Positions 7,447 to 12,771 of a stretch of DNA of 13,087 nucleotides are shown piece by piece. The stretch comes from Oscillospiraceae bacterium (GTDB lineage Bacteria > Bacillota > Clostridia > Oscillospirales > UBA929). Position 1 is the stretch's first letter. Every line of letters starts with the position of its first letter. The position numbers and the translations under genes are program-made. Location: the NCBI GenBank assembly GCA_031271325.1, contig JAISVY010000144.1:1-13087 (forward strand), in the 5' to 3' direction. The notes beneath the pieces were generated by a model. That model did no database searches. It had not been told where the DNA came from and saw nothing but the letters and a program-made list of their open reading frames with translations.

Positions 7447-7554
7447 AGCGGAGCGCTTGCGAACCGCCGTCGTAGACGTGAGCGCCTGTGGCGCGGCATC
7501 GCAAAAGCGCCTGCGGCGAAGAGCGAGCTTGCTCGCTTGACAGCCGCGAAGCGG
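7447..7554. repeat. Cluster of five GC-rich mini-palindromes
   Basis: The gap between the divergent fusion gene and ygiQ contains five short perfect hairpins in 108 bp: AGCG-GAG-CGCT (7447-7457), GCGCC-TGT-GGCGC (7482-7494), CGCC-TGC-GGCG (7508-7518), AGCGAGC-TT-GCTCGCT (7522-7537) and CCGC-GAA-GCGG (7544-7554). The arms are 4-7 bp and the loops 2-3 nt. No T-run follows any of them and no ygiQ promoter is obvious, although a lone TTGACA lies at 7537-7542. Confidence 0.55.
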
Positions 7555-7611
7555 GAAAGCCGGAGCGGTGGTTTTTGGAGGTATCCAATCTATTTCAAGA
7601 GGGAGCGGCTG

Positions 7612-9411
7612 ATGGCGATCATAAATTTGGGGGCGGTTGCCCCCGACCGCCTGCGGGAACCCGGGGAAAGCATAGATTTTTTGCTCGTGACCGGGGACGC
7701 GTGGGTGGATCACCCTTCGTTCGGCGCAGCCGTGATCGCTCGGGTGCTGGAAGCGGAGGGGTATGTTGTCGGGCACCTCGCGCAGCCGGACTGGACAAAA
7801 CCCCTGACCGGCATTCCGCGCCCGAAACTGGCCGCCCTGGTGACGTCCGGGAACCTTGATTCGATGGTGGCGCACTATACCGCGGCCAAAAAGCGCCGGA
7901 GCGGCGATTTCTACACGCCCGGCGGGGAAGGTGGCAAGCGCCCCGACCGCGCCGTGATTGTCTATACGGTGCTGCTCAAAGCGGCGTTTCCCGGGCTGCC
8001 GGTGATTCTGGGCGGGCTGGAAGCCTCGCTGCGCCGCTTCGCGCACTACGACTACTGGGATGACGCGGTGCGCCGTTCGGTGCTGGCGGATTCCGGCGCG
8101 GACGCGCTGGTATACGGAATGGGGGAGCGGGCAATCCGGGAACTGGCAAGGAAACTAAGCAAAGGCGAAGTACTTTACAGTAAGCAAAACATCACCCGCG
8201 GCGTATGCTTTATGACAGGTGATCCGCCGGAGAACGCGCTGGTTTTGCCGTCTTACGAGGAAACGGTTTCGGACAAAAAAGCCTACGCCCGCGCGACGTT
8301 ACTGGAATACCGCGAACACGACCCGGTACGCGGGCGGACGCTCGTCCAGCCGCACGGCAAGCGCTTTCTGGTCTGCGCGCCGCCGGCAAAACCGCTGTCA
8401 AGCGAAGAACTTGACAGAGTTGCGGAGCTGCCGTATACGAGAGCGCCGGATCCGTCTTACGCAGAGCCAGTCCCCGCGATTGAAGAGGTGCGCTTCTCCC
8501 TGATCCACAACCGGGGCTGCTTCGGCGCCTGCCATTTTTGTTCACTGGCGTTTCATCAGGGGCGGTTTATTTCGGTTCGCAGCCATGCCTCGCTGCTGCG
8601 GGAAGCGCGGGAACTAACCAAACTGCCGGATTTCAAGGGGTATATCCACGACGTAGGGGGACCGACGGCCAATTTTCGCCATCCCGCTTGCAGAAAACAG
8701 GCGAAGGAAGGCGCTTGCGCCGCCCGGCAGTGCCTCACGCCCAAGCCCTGCCCCAACCTCGACGCGTCGCATGACGATTTTATGCGCCTGCTCCGCTCGC
8801 TCCGGGCGTTGGACGGGGTTAAGAAAGTGTTCGTGCGTTCGGGGATACGGTATGACTATTGTATGCTGGACAAGGGCGGTCAATGCTTGGAAGAACTGGC
8901 GCGGCATCATATCAGCGGGCAGCTCAAGATCGCCCCGGAGCATTGCGCCGATCACGTTCTGGACATGATGGGGAAGCCGCGCTTCGGCATTTATAAAGCG
9001 TTCGTCAAGCGGTATGAGGAGGCAAACCAAAAGGCCGGAAAAAAGCAGTTTTTGGTGCCCTACCTCATTTCGTCGCACCCCGGTTCGCGTTTAGAGGACG
9101 CGGTGGAGCTGGCGGCGGCGCTGAAAAAGATGGGGCGGCGACCCGAACAGGTGCAGGATTTTTACCCGACCCCCGGTACGATATCCACCTGTATGTACCA
9201 CACCGGTCTTGACCCGCGAACGATGAAGCCGGTGACTTGCGCAAAGACCCCGAAAGAAAAAGCCATGCAGCGCGCGCTGCTGCAATGGTTCCTGCCGCAA
9301 AACAGGGGACTGGTCAGAGAAGCCCTGCGGCAGACGGGGCGGACAGATTTATTCCCGCTCTTACTTCCCGGGAAACGTGTGAATCAGAAGAAAAAACACG
9401 GACGTTCATAA
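7612..9411 (+). CDS. YgiQ-family radical SAM protein (UPF0313)
   Basis: This 599-aa protein carries the radical SAM cluster motif C303-x3-C307-x2-C310 (GCFGACHFCSLAFHQGR). It also has the YgiQ-specific N-terminal segment SIDFLLVTGDAWVDHPSFG, which resembles a B12-binding-like fold, and AQPDW, LEASLRRFAHYDYWDD and SGIRYDYCMLD. A further conserved stretch is QLKIAPEHCADHVLDMMGKP, followed by VPYLISSHPGSRLED and VQDFYPTPGT. The start ATG at 7612 has GAGGGAG six bases upstream; the frame is open back to 7537 but only through palindromic intergenic DNA. The family is widespread, cytoplasmic and of unproven reaction. E. coli YgiQ is longer at its C-terminus, and this length fits Firmicutes members. 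The gene appears monocistronic, followed by an intrinsic terminator near 9501. Confidence 0.93.
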   Translation: MAIINLGAVAPDRLREPGESIDFLLVTGDAWVDHPSFGAAVIARVLEAEGYVVGHLAQPDWTKPLTGIPRPKLAALVTSGNLDSMVAHYTAAKKRRSGDFYTPGGEGGKRPDRAVIVYTVLLKAAFPGLPVILGGLEASLRRFAHYDYWDDAVRRSVLADSGADALVYGMGERAIRELARKLSKGEVLYSKQNITRGVCFMTGDPPENALVLPSYEETVSDKKAYARATLLEYREHDPVRGRTLVQPHGKRFLVCAPPAKPLSSEELDRVAELPYTRAPDPSYAEPVPAIEEVRFSLIHNRGCFGACHFCSLAFHQGRFISVRSHASLLREARELTKLPDFKGYIHDVGGPTANFRHPACRKQAKEGACAARQCLTPKPCPNLDASHDDFMRLLRSLRALDGVKKVFVRSGIRYDYCMLDKGGQCLEELARHHISGQLKIAPEHCADHVLDMMGKPRFGIYKAFVKRYEEANQKAGKKQFLVPYLISSHPGSRLEDAVELAAALKKMGRRPEQVQDFYPTPGTISTCMYHTGLDPRTMKPVTCAKTPKEKAMQRALLQWFLPQNRGLVREALRQTGRTDLFPLLLPGKRVNQKKKHGRS

Positions 9412-9500
9412 AGAACGGCGTCCGGGAAGCCGTACCCCGTAACACCGGTTAGGTTGCAGACAAAGCTGTTTTATTCCGCCGCAGCGGTTTTCTCATTCTC

Positions 9501-9526
9501 AGCCCCTCAAAAAACTGGGGCTTTTC
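9501..9526 (+). terminator. Likely intrinsic terminator after ygiQ
   Basis: AGCCCC (9501-9506) pairs with GGGGCT (9517-9522) around a 10-nt loop and is followed by TTT. The left arm can instead pair more extensively with AGGGGCTGA (9528-9536), giving a competing 9-bp hairpin. The stem is short, so confidence is moderate. Confidence 0.5.
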
Positions 9527-9569
9527 AAGGGGCTGAATTGCACATGGCACATTGACATGGCGCATACAT

Positions 9570-9600
9570 ATAGGAAGACGCTCCCCACAGAGTGGGGAGC
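9570..9600 (-). terminator. Intrinsic terminator after the 104-aa - strand gene
   Basis: A perfect 9-bp stem, GCTCCCCAC (9580-9588) with GTGGGGAGC (9592-9600), has a 3-nt loop. On the - strand it lies 21 nt beyond the stop at 9622 and is followed by GTCTTCCTAT, a weak U-tract. On the + strand the flank is GC-rich, so it points to the - strand gene. Confidence 0.65.
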
Positions 9601-9621
9601 GCCGCAGGCAGCGGTCAAAGA

Positions 9622-9936
9622 TCAATGCAGAATCCCCTGCGGGCTGACGGAAGCATTTTCGACGCTGTAGGTGAACGCGAGCATACTCTCCAAAAAAGCC
9701 AAACCCTCCACCGGATCGTAGGCGCAGACCGCGTCTAGGCAGTGGGCGAACAGGCGGATGTGCGGCTCGGGGCAGCAGATGACCTCACGGGTGAGGCGGG
9801 AGAAAAAGTCATAAACGGCGCGCCCGCCCGACGTTACCAACGGCTGCAGCGCTTCGGCATAGGGAAGCAGCGCCGCGAGGTCACGGCGTTCCAGCGCGTT
9901 CTCCGCTTTTTGCAGCAGGCTCTCTGTTTGTGTCAC
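9622..9936 (-). CDS. Hypothetical protein, 104 aa, all-helical
   Basis: I do not recognise this protein. It starts at GTG (9936), with AAAGGAG 11 nt upstream, and a consensus promoter further up. The sequence MTQTESLLQKAENALERRD followed by LAALLPYAEALQPLV and LFAHCLDAVCAYDPVEGLAFLESML predicts several amphipathic helices, with no membrane segment and no metal-binding cysteine pattern. It could be a small TPR/HEAT-like or regulatory helical protein. Its own promoter, ribosome binding site and downstream terminator argue that it is a real, separately transcribed gene. It is divergent from cwlD across a 165-bp gap. Confidence 0.75.
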   Translation of the reverse strand: MTQTESLLQKAENALERRDLAALLPYAEALQPLVTSGGRAVYDFFSRLTREVICCPEPHIRLFAHCLDAVCAYDPVEGLAFLESMLAFTYSVENASVSPQGILH

Positions 9937-9981
9937 GTTTCGGTATTCTCCTTTGTACGCCGCATCATGTCTGTTGAAAGG

Positions 9982-10010
9982 AGTATACCACAGTTCAAAC
10001 CATATATCAA
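9982..10010 (-). promoter_or_regulatory. Sigma-A promoter of the 104-aa gene
   Basis: On the - strand, TTGATA (10010-10005) and TATACT (9987-9982) are separated by 17 bp, close to consensus. The leader to the GTG start at 9936 is about 40 nt. Confidence 0.8.
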
Positions 10011-10047
10011 GTATTATTTTTCACGTCAGGCACAAAATATTGAGAAA

Positions 10048-10082
10048 GTCCTGTGAAGATGTAAATATGTGTGGCACAGGAC
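10048..10082 (+). promoter_or_regulatory. Inverted repeat in the cwlD leader
   Basis: Perfect 8-bp arms, GTCCTGTG (10048-10055) and CACAGGAC (10075-10082), surround 19 nt and end 19 nt before the amidase ATG. It could be an operator or an mRNA hairpin. I see no T-run and no sure promoter for the + strand here; a weak sigma-E-like CATATATC lies near 10001. Confidence 0.4.
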
Positions 10083-10101
10083 ACCTACATAGGGGGTTGC
10101 A

Positions 10102-10806
10102 ATGATGAGGCGTTACTTGATGGTTTTGCTGGCTCTGATTCTGTTGATCGGTTTATTGGGTTTTCTGCTGGTGAAACCGGACAAGGTGATTATCACACAG
10201 GGAGAAGCGCCGCCTCGGGAGATATATGTACCGATTGTGGATGCCGGGCACGGCGGGGAGGACGGCGGCACCGAATCGCGCTCGGGCAATTGGGAGAGCC
10301 GGATCAACTTGGATATCGCGGTCAAGACCAATCTGCTGCTGCGGTTTTTTGGGTATCATACGGTCATGACGCGCGAAGACGACATCTCCCTCCATGATGC
10401 CGGGATGGGCACCATCCGGGATAAGAAGGTTTCCGATTTGAAAAACCGCGTGAAGAAGATCAACAGTGTGGATAACGGGGCGCTTATAAGCATCCACCAA
10501 AACTATTTTGAACAGTCGCGCTATCACGGCGCGCAGACATTTTACCACGGTTCCGCGAACGGCGCGTTTGCCGCCGCGATGCAAAACGCTCTTCGGCGCA
10601 CCCTAGACCCCGCCAACGAACGCGGATGCAAACCGACGAACACGGTGTATGTTCTTAACAGGATTCAAAAACCCGCCGTACTGGTAGAGTGCGGGTTCCT
10701 CTCCAACCCCACCGAAGAAGCCCTGCTTCTTACCGCCGGTTACCAGCGCAAAGTGGCGCTGGCTGTGTGTCTGGGGTTTATGGACTGGAGCCGGGCAAAG
10801 CGGTAA
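10102..10806 (+). CDS. cwlD: N-acetylmuramoyl-L-alanine amidase, CwlD-like (Amidase_3)
   Basis: The 234-aa protein has an N-terminal membrane anchor or signal (residues 4-25, MVLLALILLIGLLGFLL), so it acts outside the membrane or in the forespore envelope. The Amidase_3 catalytic set is present: VDAGHGGEDGG (zinc ligand H50), E65 in NWESRINL, ISIHQN (H132) and VECGFLSNPTEE (E196). GAQTFY after the second His and AVLVECGFLSNP followed by YQRKVALAV are typical of CwlD. CwlD strips the stem peptide from muramic acid so that muramic delta-lactam can form in spore cortex. GGGGG lies 6 nt before the ATG. The last codons (SRAKR) are encoded by a copy of the repeat found upstream of the toxin-like cassettes, so the gene's natural 3' end was probably replaced; the catalytic domain is intact. 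Other Amidase_3 enzymes are possible. Confidence 0.85.
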   Translation: MMRRYLMVLLALILLIGLLGFLLVKPDKVIITQGEAPPREIYVPIVDAGHGGEDGGTESRSGNWESRINLDIAVKTNLLLRFFGYHTVMTREDDISLHDAGMGTIRDKKVSDLKNRVKKINSVDNGALISIHQNYFEQSRYHGAQTFYHGSANGAFAAAMQNALRRTLDPANERGCKPTNTVYVLNRIQKPAVLVECGFLSNPTEEALLLTAGYQRKVALAVCLGFMDWSRAKR

Positions 10807-10889
10807 TATTTGTCACGCCTCCGCCCTCACGCGCGCGGTCATACTGCTCGCTGTACTCCCTGCGTGAGGGATAGGCGCTTCGGGGGTAT
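10790..10889. repeat. Repeat copy A (partial), fused to the cwlD 3' end
   Basis: From GCCGGGCAAAGCGGTAAT onward, 100 bp align with 12622-12730 of copy C, with only a handful of substitutions and one 9-bp gap (GCCGCTCGC is extra in C). It holds an inverted repeat, CCCTCACGC/GCGTGAGGG. The cassette-proximal half seen in copies B and C (inverted repeat plus ribosome binding site) is missing. Its left end lies inside the amidase coding sequence. Confidence 0.85.
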
Positions 10890-10890
10890 A

Positions 10891-10920
10891 ATAAAAGCGC
10901 CCTACCGTATGGCAAGACGC
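10891..10920 (-). terminator. Intrinsic terminator after cassette 1
   Basis: On the - strand GCGTCTTGCC (10920-10911), loop ATAC, GGTAGGGCGC (10906-10897) pair over 10 positions if G-U wobbles are allowed, and are followed by TTTTAT. It lies about 20 nt after the stop of the DUF4926-like gene. Read on + the wobbles become mismatches, so it is oriented for the cassette and not for cwlD. Confidence 0.75.
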
Positions 10921-10940
10921 TGTTTATTCGATTGTGTGGG

Positions 10941-11138
10941 CTACATAGCTACGGGAAAAGGTTCCTCTACTTCAACAACGACACTTTTAATGTCTTTTGG
11001 GTAGATGGTCTCAGTCTCATATTCACCGTCTTGAGCTTGGATATCGACCATGTAAGCCTCGCCGTCATTGAAGATTTCAACAATATGACCGAACCTACCA
11101 TCTTTCAGCCTAATTTTCTGAAACATATCGAGCTTCAT
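10941..11138 (-). CDS. DUF4926-like small protein, probable immunity partner (cassette 1)
   Basis: This 65-aa acidic protein (FQKIRLKDGRFGHIVEIF, YMVDIQ, DGEYETETIYPKDIKSVV) looks like a small SH3-like beta barrel. It resembles the DUF4926 family of short proteins (recalled, not searched). AAGGA sits 9 nt before ATG 11138, and the start comes 4 nt after the stop of the partner gene, the usual tight spacing of toxin/immunity pairs. The same fold is repeated in cassette 2 with clear but diverged similarity. Its function as an antitoxin is inferred from gene order only. Confidence 0.75.
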   Translation of the reverse strand: MKLDMFQKIRLKDGRFGHIVEIFNDGEAYMVDIQAQDGEYETETIYPKDIKSVVVEVEEPFPVAM

Positions 11139-11142
11139 GTCA

Positions 11143-11574
11143 TCACTTCCTTAATCTTTTCTTTGTCACATATGCGCTTGTAAGACGGGGAAAATCTGTG
11201 CCTTTTTCAATAATCCAGCCTGTTAGCACATTGGCAGTTTTACCATTTACGCCGGTCAATTGCATGATGATCTCATAAATATCCCCAAAGCCATTGTTTC
11301 CCTTGGATGTAGTGCTAAACTTGGAGATATTTGAATGAATATTGTCAATGAGTTTGTCGGCTGTTTCCTTTGTGTACCCCAATGCCGATTTGAATGCCGC
11401 CGCCTTATTGGGCTCTTTCTCAAAGTCAAGAGAGTATTGCGTCAGCTTTTTTATCGGTATAACTGCTTTGTCCCCGTTAGGCAACGCATTCATTTTTCCA
11501 CCGTCCACGCCCTTATTATACTCCGCAGCGTCAATGCTGTCAACAAATTTCCGCTTCCATTCCGGGTACATCAT
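11143..11574 (-). CDS. DUF6883-like protein, probable orphan polymorphic-toxin C-terminal domain (cassette 1)
   Basis: The 143-aa frame starts MMYPEWKRKFVD and contains the core LPNGDKAVIPIKKLTQYSLD, ALGYTKETADKLIDNI, GDIYEIIMQLTGVNGKTANV and RLTSAYVTKK. I recall this core as DUF6883, a domain found alone or at the C-terminus of secreted polymorphic toxins next to DUF4926. There is no signal peptide, secretion domain or N-terminal module, so it would be an orphan toxin tip or a degraded cassette. Start choice is uncertain: the strong GGAGG at 11595-11591 is spaced for an out-of-frame ATG at 11584, and M28 (ATG 11493, GGTGG 4 nt upstream) would give just the core domain. The base composition is more AT-rich than the housekeeping genes. 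The biochemical activity is unknown. Confidence 0.72.
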   Translation of the reverse strand: MMYPEWKRKFVDSIDAAEYNKGVDGGKMNALPNGDKAVIPIKKLTQYSLDFEKEPNKAAAFKSALGYTKETADKLIDNIHSNISKFSTTSKGNNGFGDIYEIIMQLTGVNGKTANVLTGWIIEKGTDFPRLTSAYVTKKRLRK

Positions 11575-11592
11575 GCCCCGGCATGATGTACC
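11565..11592 (-). promoter_or_regulatory. Perfect inverted repeat masking the ribosome binding site and start of cassette 1
   Basis: Thirteen-base arms GGTACATCATGCC and GGCATGATGTACC are separated by only 2 nt. On the - strand the 5' arm begins inside the GGAGG Shine-Dalgarno sequence (11595-11591) and contains the first ATG (11584). The 3' arm contains the ATGATG of the toxin-like frame (11574-11569). Folding would hide both starts. In copy C the arms are imperfect (12534-12544 with 12551-12561, one mismatch). Confidence 0.75.
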
Positions 11593-11681
11593 TCCGTCCG
11601 CTATCCTTTTTTGTCCGGCCAGTCGCGGTATCGCGGTGCCCGATTTGTTGTCCGCCGGGCAAAGCGGTAATTTGAGGTATG

Positions 11682-11712
11682 AAAAAGCACCCGCGCCGTA
11701 AAGCGTGAGTGC
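11682..11712 (-). terminator. Intrinsic terminator after cassette 2 and the 73-aa gene
   Basis: On the - strand GCACTCACGC (11712-11703), a 6-nt loop, GCGCGGGTGC (11696-11687), then five T. One G-U pair and one A-C mismatch are tolerated. It starts 22 nt beyond the stop at 11735. Confidence 0.8.
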
Positions 11713-11734
11713 CTAGTCATTCGGTTGTCGGGGG

Positions 11735-11956
11735 TTACACAGCCTTTTTGTCGGTAGTAGGTTTTTCCTTCTCGTTTTCCAGTTTCTCCAGAAGCCTTTC
11801 GGTTTCCGCTCGTAACGCTTGCATGGATTCGCGCGTTATTTCACCGTCGAATGCCATGACCTCCGGTTCGTCGGAATAAACAACGCGGTTGATGATCGCT
11901 TGCTTAACCGTATCATACCTACCCGGCGTGTTTGATAGGCTGCTCAATCTCGACAA
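11735..11956 (-). CDS. Hypothetical 73-aa or shorter protein, possibly 5'-truncated
   Basis: I do not recognise it. The frame encodes RYDTVKQAIINRVVYSDEPE, then FDGEITRESMQALRAETERL and a Lys/Glu-rich tail; the second half should be one charged helix or coiled coil. The residue pattern looks coding, but no normal start exists. The only upstream option is TTG 11956, lying 38 nt inside the DUF4926-like gene without a ribosome binding site; the first in-frame ATG is codon 34 (11857). The break falls where the preceding gene ends (KHAG, stop), suggesting that a recombination event cut off the original 5' end. It is followed by a terminator and repeat B. Confidence 0.5.
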   Translation of the reverse strand: MSRLSSLSNTPGRYDTVKQAIINRVVYSDEPEVMAFDGEITRESMQALRAETERLLEKLENEKEKPTTDKKAV

Positions 11957-12113
11957 TCAGAGAAGCTATATCCGAAAAACTGATTGTTTCCGTTGTATAA
12001 TCACCCTCGGAAAGTTCAATATCCGCGATATATGCCTTCAGATTTTCCAGCACTTCCACAATTATGGCATACTTTCCGTTATGGAGTTTTACCTTGTCGT
12101 ATTGCTTAATCAT
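11919..12113 (-). CDS. DUF4926-like small protein, probable immunity partner (cassette 2)
   Basis: This 64-aa protein (MIKQYDKVKLHNGKYAIIVE, then AYIADIELSEGDYTTETISF, SDIASLIVEIEQP) is a diverged homologue of the cassette 1 partner; D-x-V/I-x-L-x-x-G-x-x-x-x-I-V-E and the G-x-Y-x-T-E-T-I core are shared. I chose ATG 12113, preceded by GGAAGGGTGATC at good spacing, over GTG 12122, which sits inside that binding site. The start overlaps the stop of the DUF6883-like gene as ATGATTAA (8 nt), so translation is probably coupled. The immunity role is inferred from gene order. Its C-terminus (KHAG) differs from the cassette 1 partner and abuts the odd 73-aa frame. Confidence 0.75.
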   Translation of the reverse strand: MIKQYDKVKLHNGKYAIIVEVLENLKAYIADIELSEGDYTTETISFSDIASLIVEIEQPIKHAG

Positions 12114-12543
12114 GAAGATCACCCTTCCTTTTTTTCACATAGATACTGGTTAATCGCATTTCTCCGGTGCTTTTATCGTCCAGCCAAGCTGTCATAACGC
12201 TTGCCGTTCGATCATTGGCTCCTGTCAGTTCCATCAGAACCGCGTATGTCTGACCGTAACCCTTATCGCCTTTTTGTTCCGCCGAATAATTTATCAGACT
12301 CTGTTTGATGTTTGACAATAGCATATCCGCATTTTCGAGATTATACCCCAGCGCCTCTTGGAACGCAATCCACTTGCCGCGGCTATTCATTGGGTCAAGC
12401 GCGTATTTCGTTAGTTTTTCTATCGGTATTACGGCTTTAGCAGCGTTGGGTAATATGTTCATCTTTCCACCGCCTGTGCCCTCATTATACCCCGCGGCGG
12501 CATTGGTGTCAACAAATTTCCGCTTCCATTCCGGGTACTTCAT
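12106..12543 (-). CDS. DUF6883-like protein, probable orphan polymorphic-toxin C-terminal domain (cassette 2)
   Basis: The 145-aa frame starts MKYPEWKRKFVD, identical over the next 10 codons to cassette 1, then diverges. Its core is LPNAAKAVIPIEKLTKYALD, EALGYNLENADMLLSNIKQS, YAVLMELTGANDRTASVMTA and EMRLTSIYVKK, with roughly half the residues shared with cassette 1 by eye. As there, no secretion or delivery domain is attached. Start uncertainty is the same: GGAGG (12564-12560) is best spaced for an out-of-frame ATG at 12553, while M28 (ATG 12462) follows GGTGGAAAG. In this copy a TAG lies directly upstream, so the frame cannot extend into the repeat. Toxicity is inferred from family and gene order, not shown. 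Confidence 0.72.
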   Translation of the reverse strand: MKYPEWKRKFVDTNAAAGYNEGTGGGKMNILPNAAKAVIPIEKLTKYALDPMNSRGKWIAFQEALGYNLENADMLLSNIKQSLINYSAEQKGDKGYGQTYAVLMELTGANDRTASVMTAWLDDKSTGEMRLTSIYVKKRKGDLHD

Positions 12544-12771
12544 GTCCTAGCATGATGTACCTCCGTCCGCTATCCTTTTTGTCCGTCCGGTCTCGGTATC
12601 GCGGCACCCGGCTTGTTGTCCGCCGGGTAAAGCGGTAATGTTTGTCACGCCTCCGCCCTCACGCGCGCGGTCATACTGCTCGCGCCGCTCGCTGTACTCC
12701 CTGCGCGAGGGATAGGCGCTTCCGGGGTATGAAAAAGCACCCGCGCCGTAAGGCGTGAGTGCCTAGTCATT
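12507..12771. repeat. Repeat copy C (longest), upstream of cassette 2
   Basis: This 265-bp copy contains everything seen in A and B: the shared first codons of the DUF6883-like gene, the near-palindrome at 12534-12561, GGAGG, the GCCGGGTAAAGCGGTAAT block, the inverted-repeat segment missing from B, and the terminator. Copy C has a 9-bp internal duplication (GCCGCTCGC near 12690) relative to A. It lies in the same orientation as A and B relative to the cassettes. Confidence 0.88.
12732..12762 (-). terminator. Intrinsic terminator upstream of cassette 2
   Basis: On the - strand GCACTCACGCC (12762-12752), loop TTAC, GGCGCGGGTGC (12747-12737) and five T. No protein gene ends just before it. What precedes it is the structured element at 12869-12787 and its promoter, so it ends a short RNA or acts as an attenuator. 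Confidence 0.8.

Larger units (their letters stand above)
11538..11721. repeat. Repeat copy B, upstream of cassette 1
   Basis: These 184 bp match copy C (12507-12771) nearly base for base, except for a missing block of 82 bp after GCGGTAAT (11670) and a 6-T versus 5-T run. It contains, in - strand order, the terminator of the preceding gene (11712-11682), GCGGTAAT, GGAGG, and the perfect 28-bp inverted repeat. It ends 12 codons into the DUF6883-like gene, after which the two cassettes diverge sharply. Confidence 0.88.

Noticed and set aside
10790..12771. CRISPR array
   Set aside because: Repeats are only three, 100-265 bp long and separated by genes, with no short regular repeat-spacer pattern and no cas genes.
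10790..12771. Insertion sequence or transposase in the repeat region
   Set aside because: No transposase or integrase frame and no consistent terminal inverted repeats with target duplications were found; the repeats flank cassettes instead.
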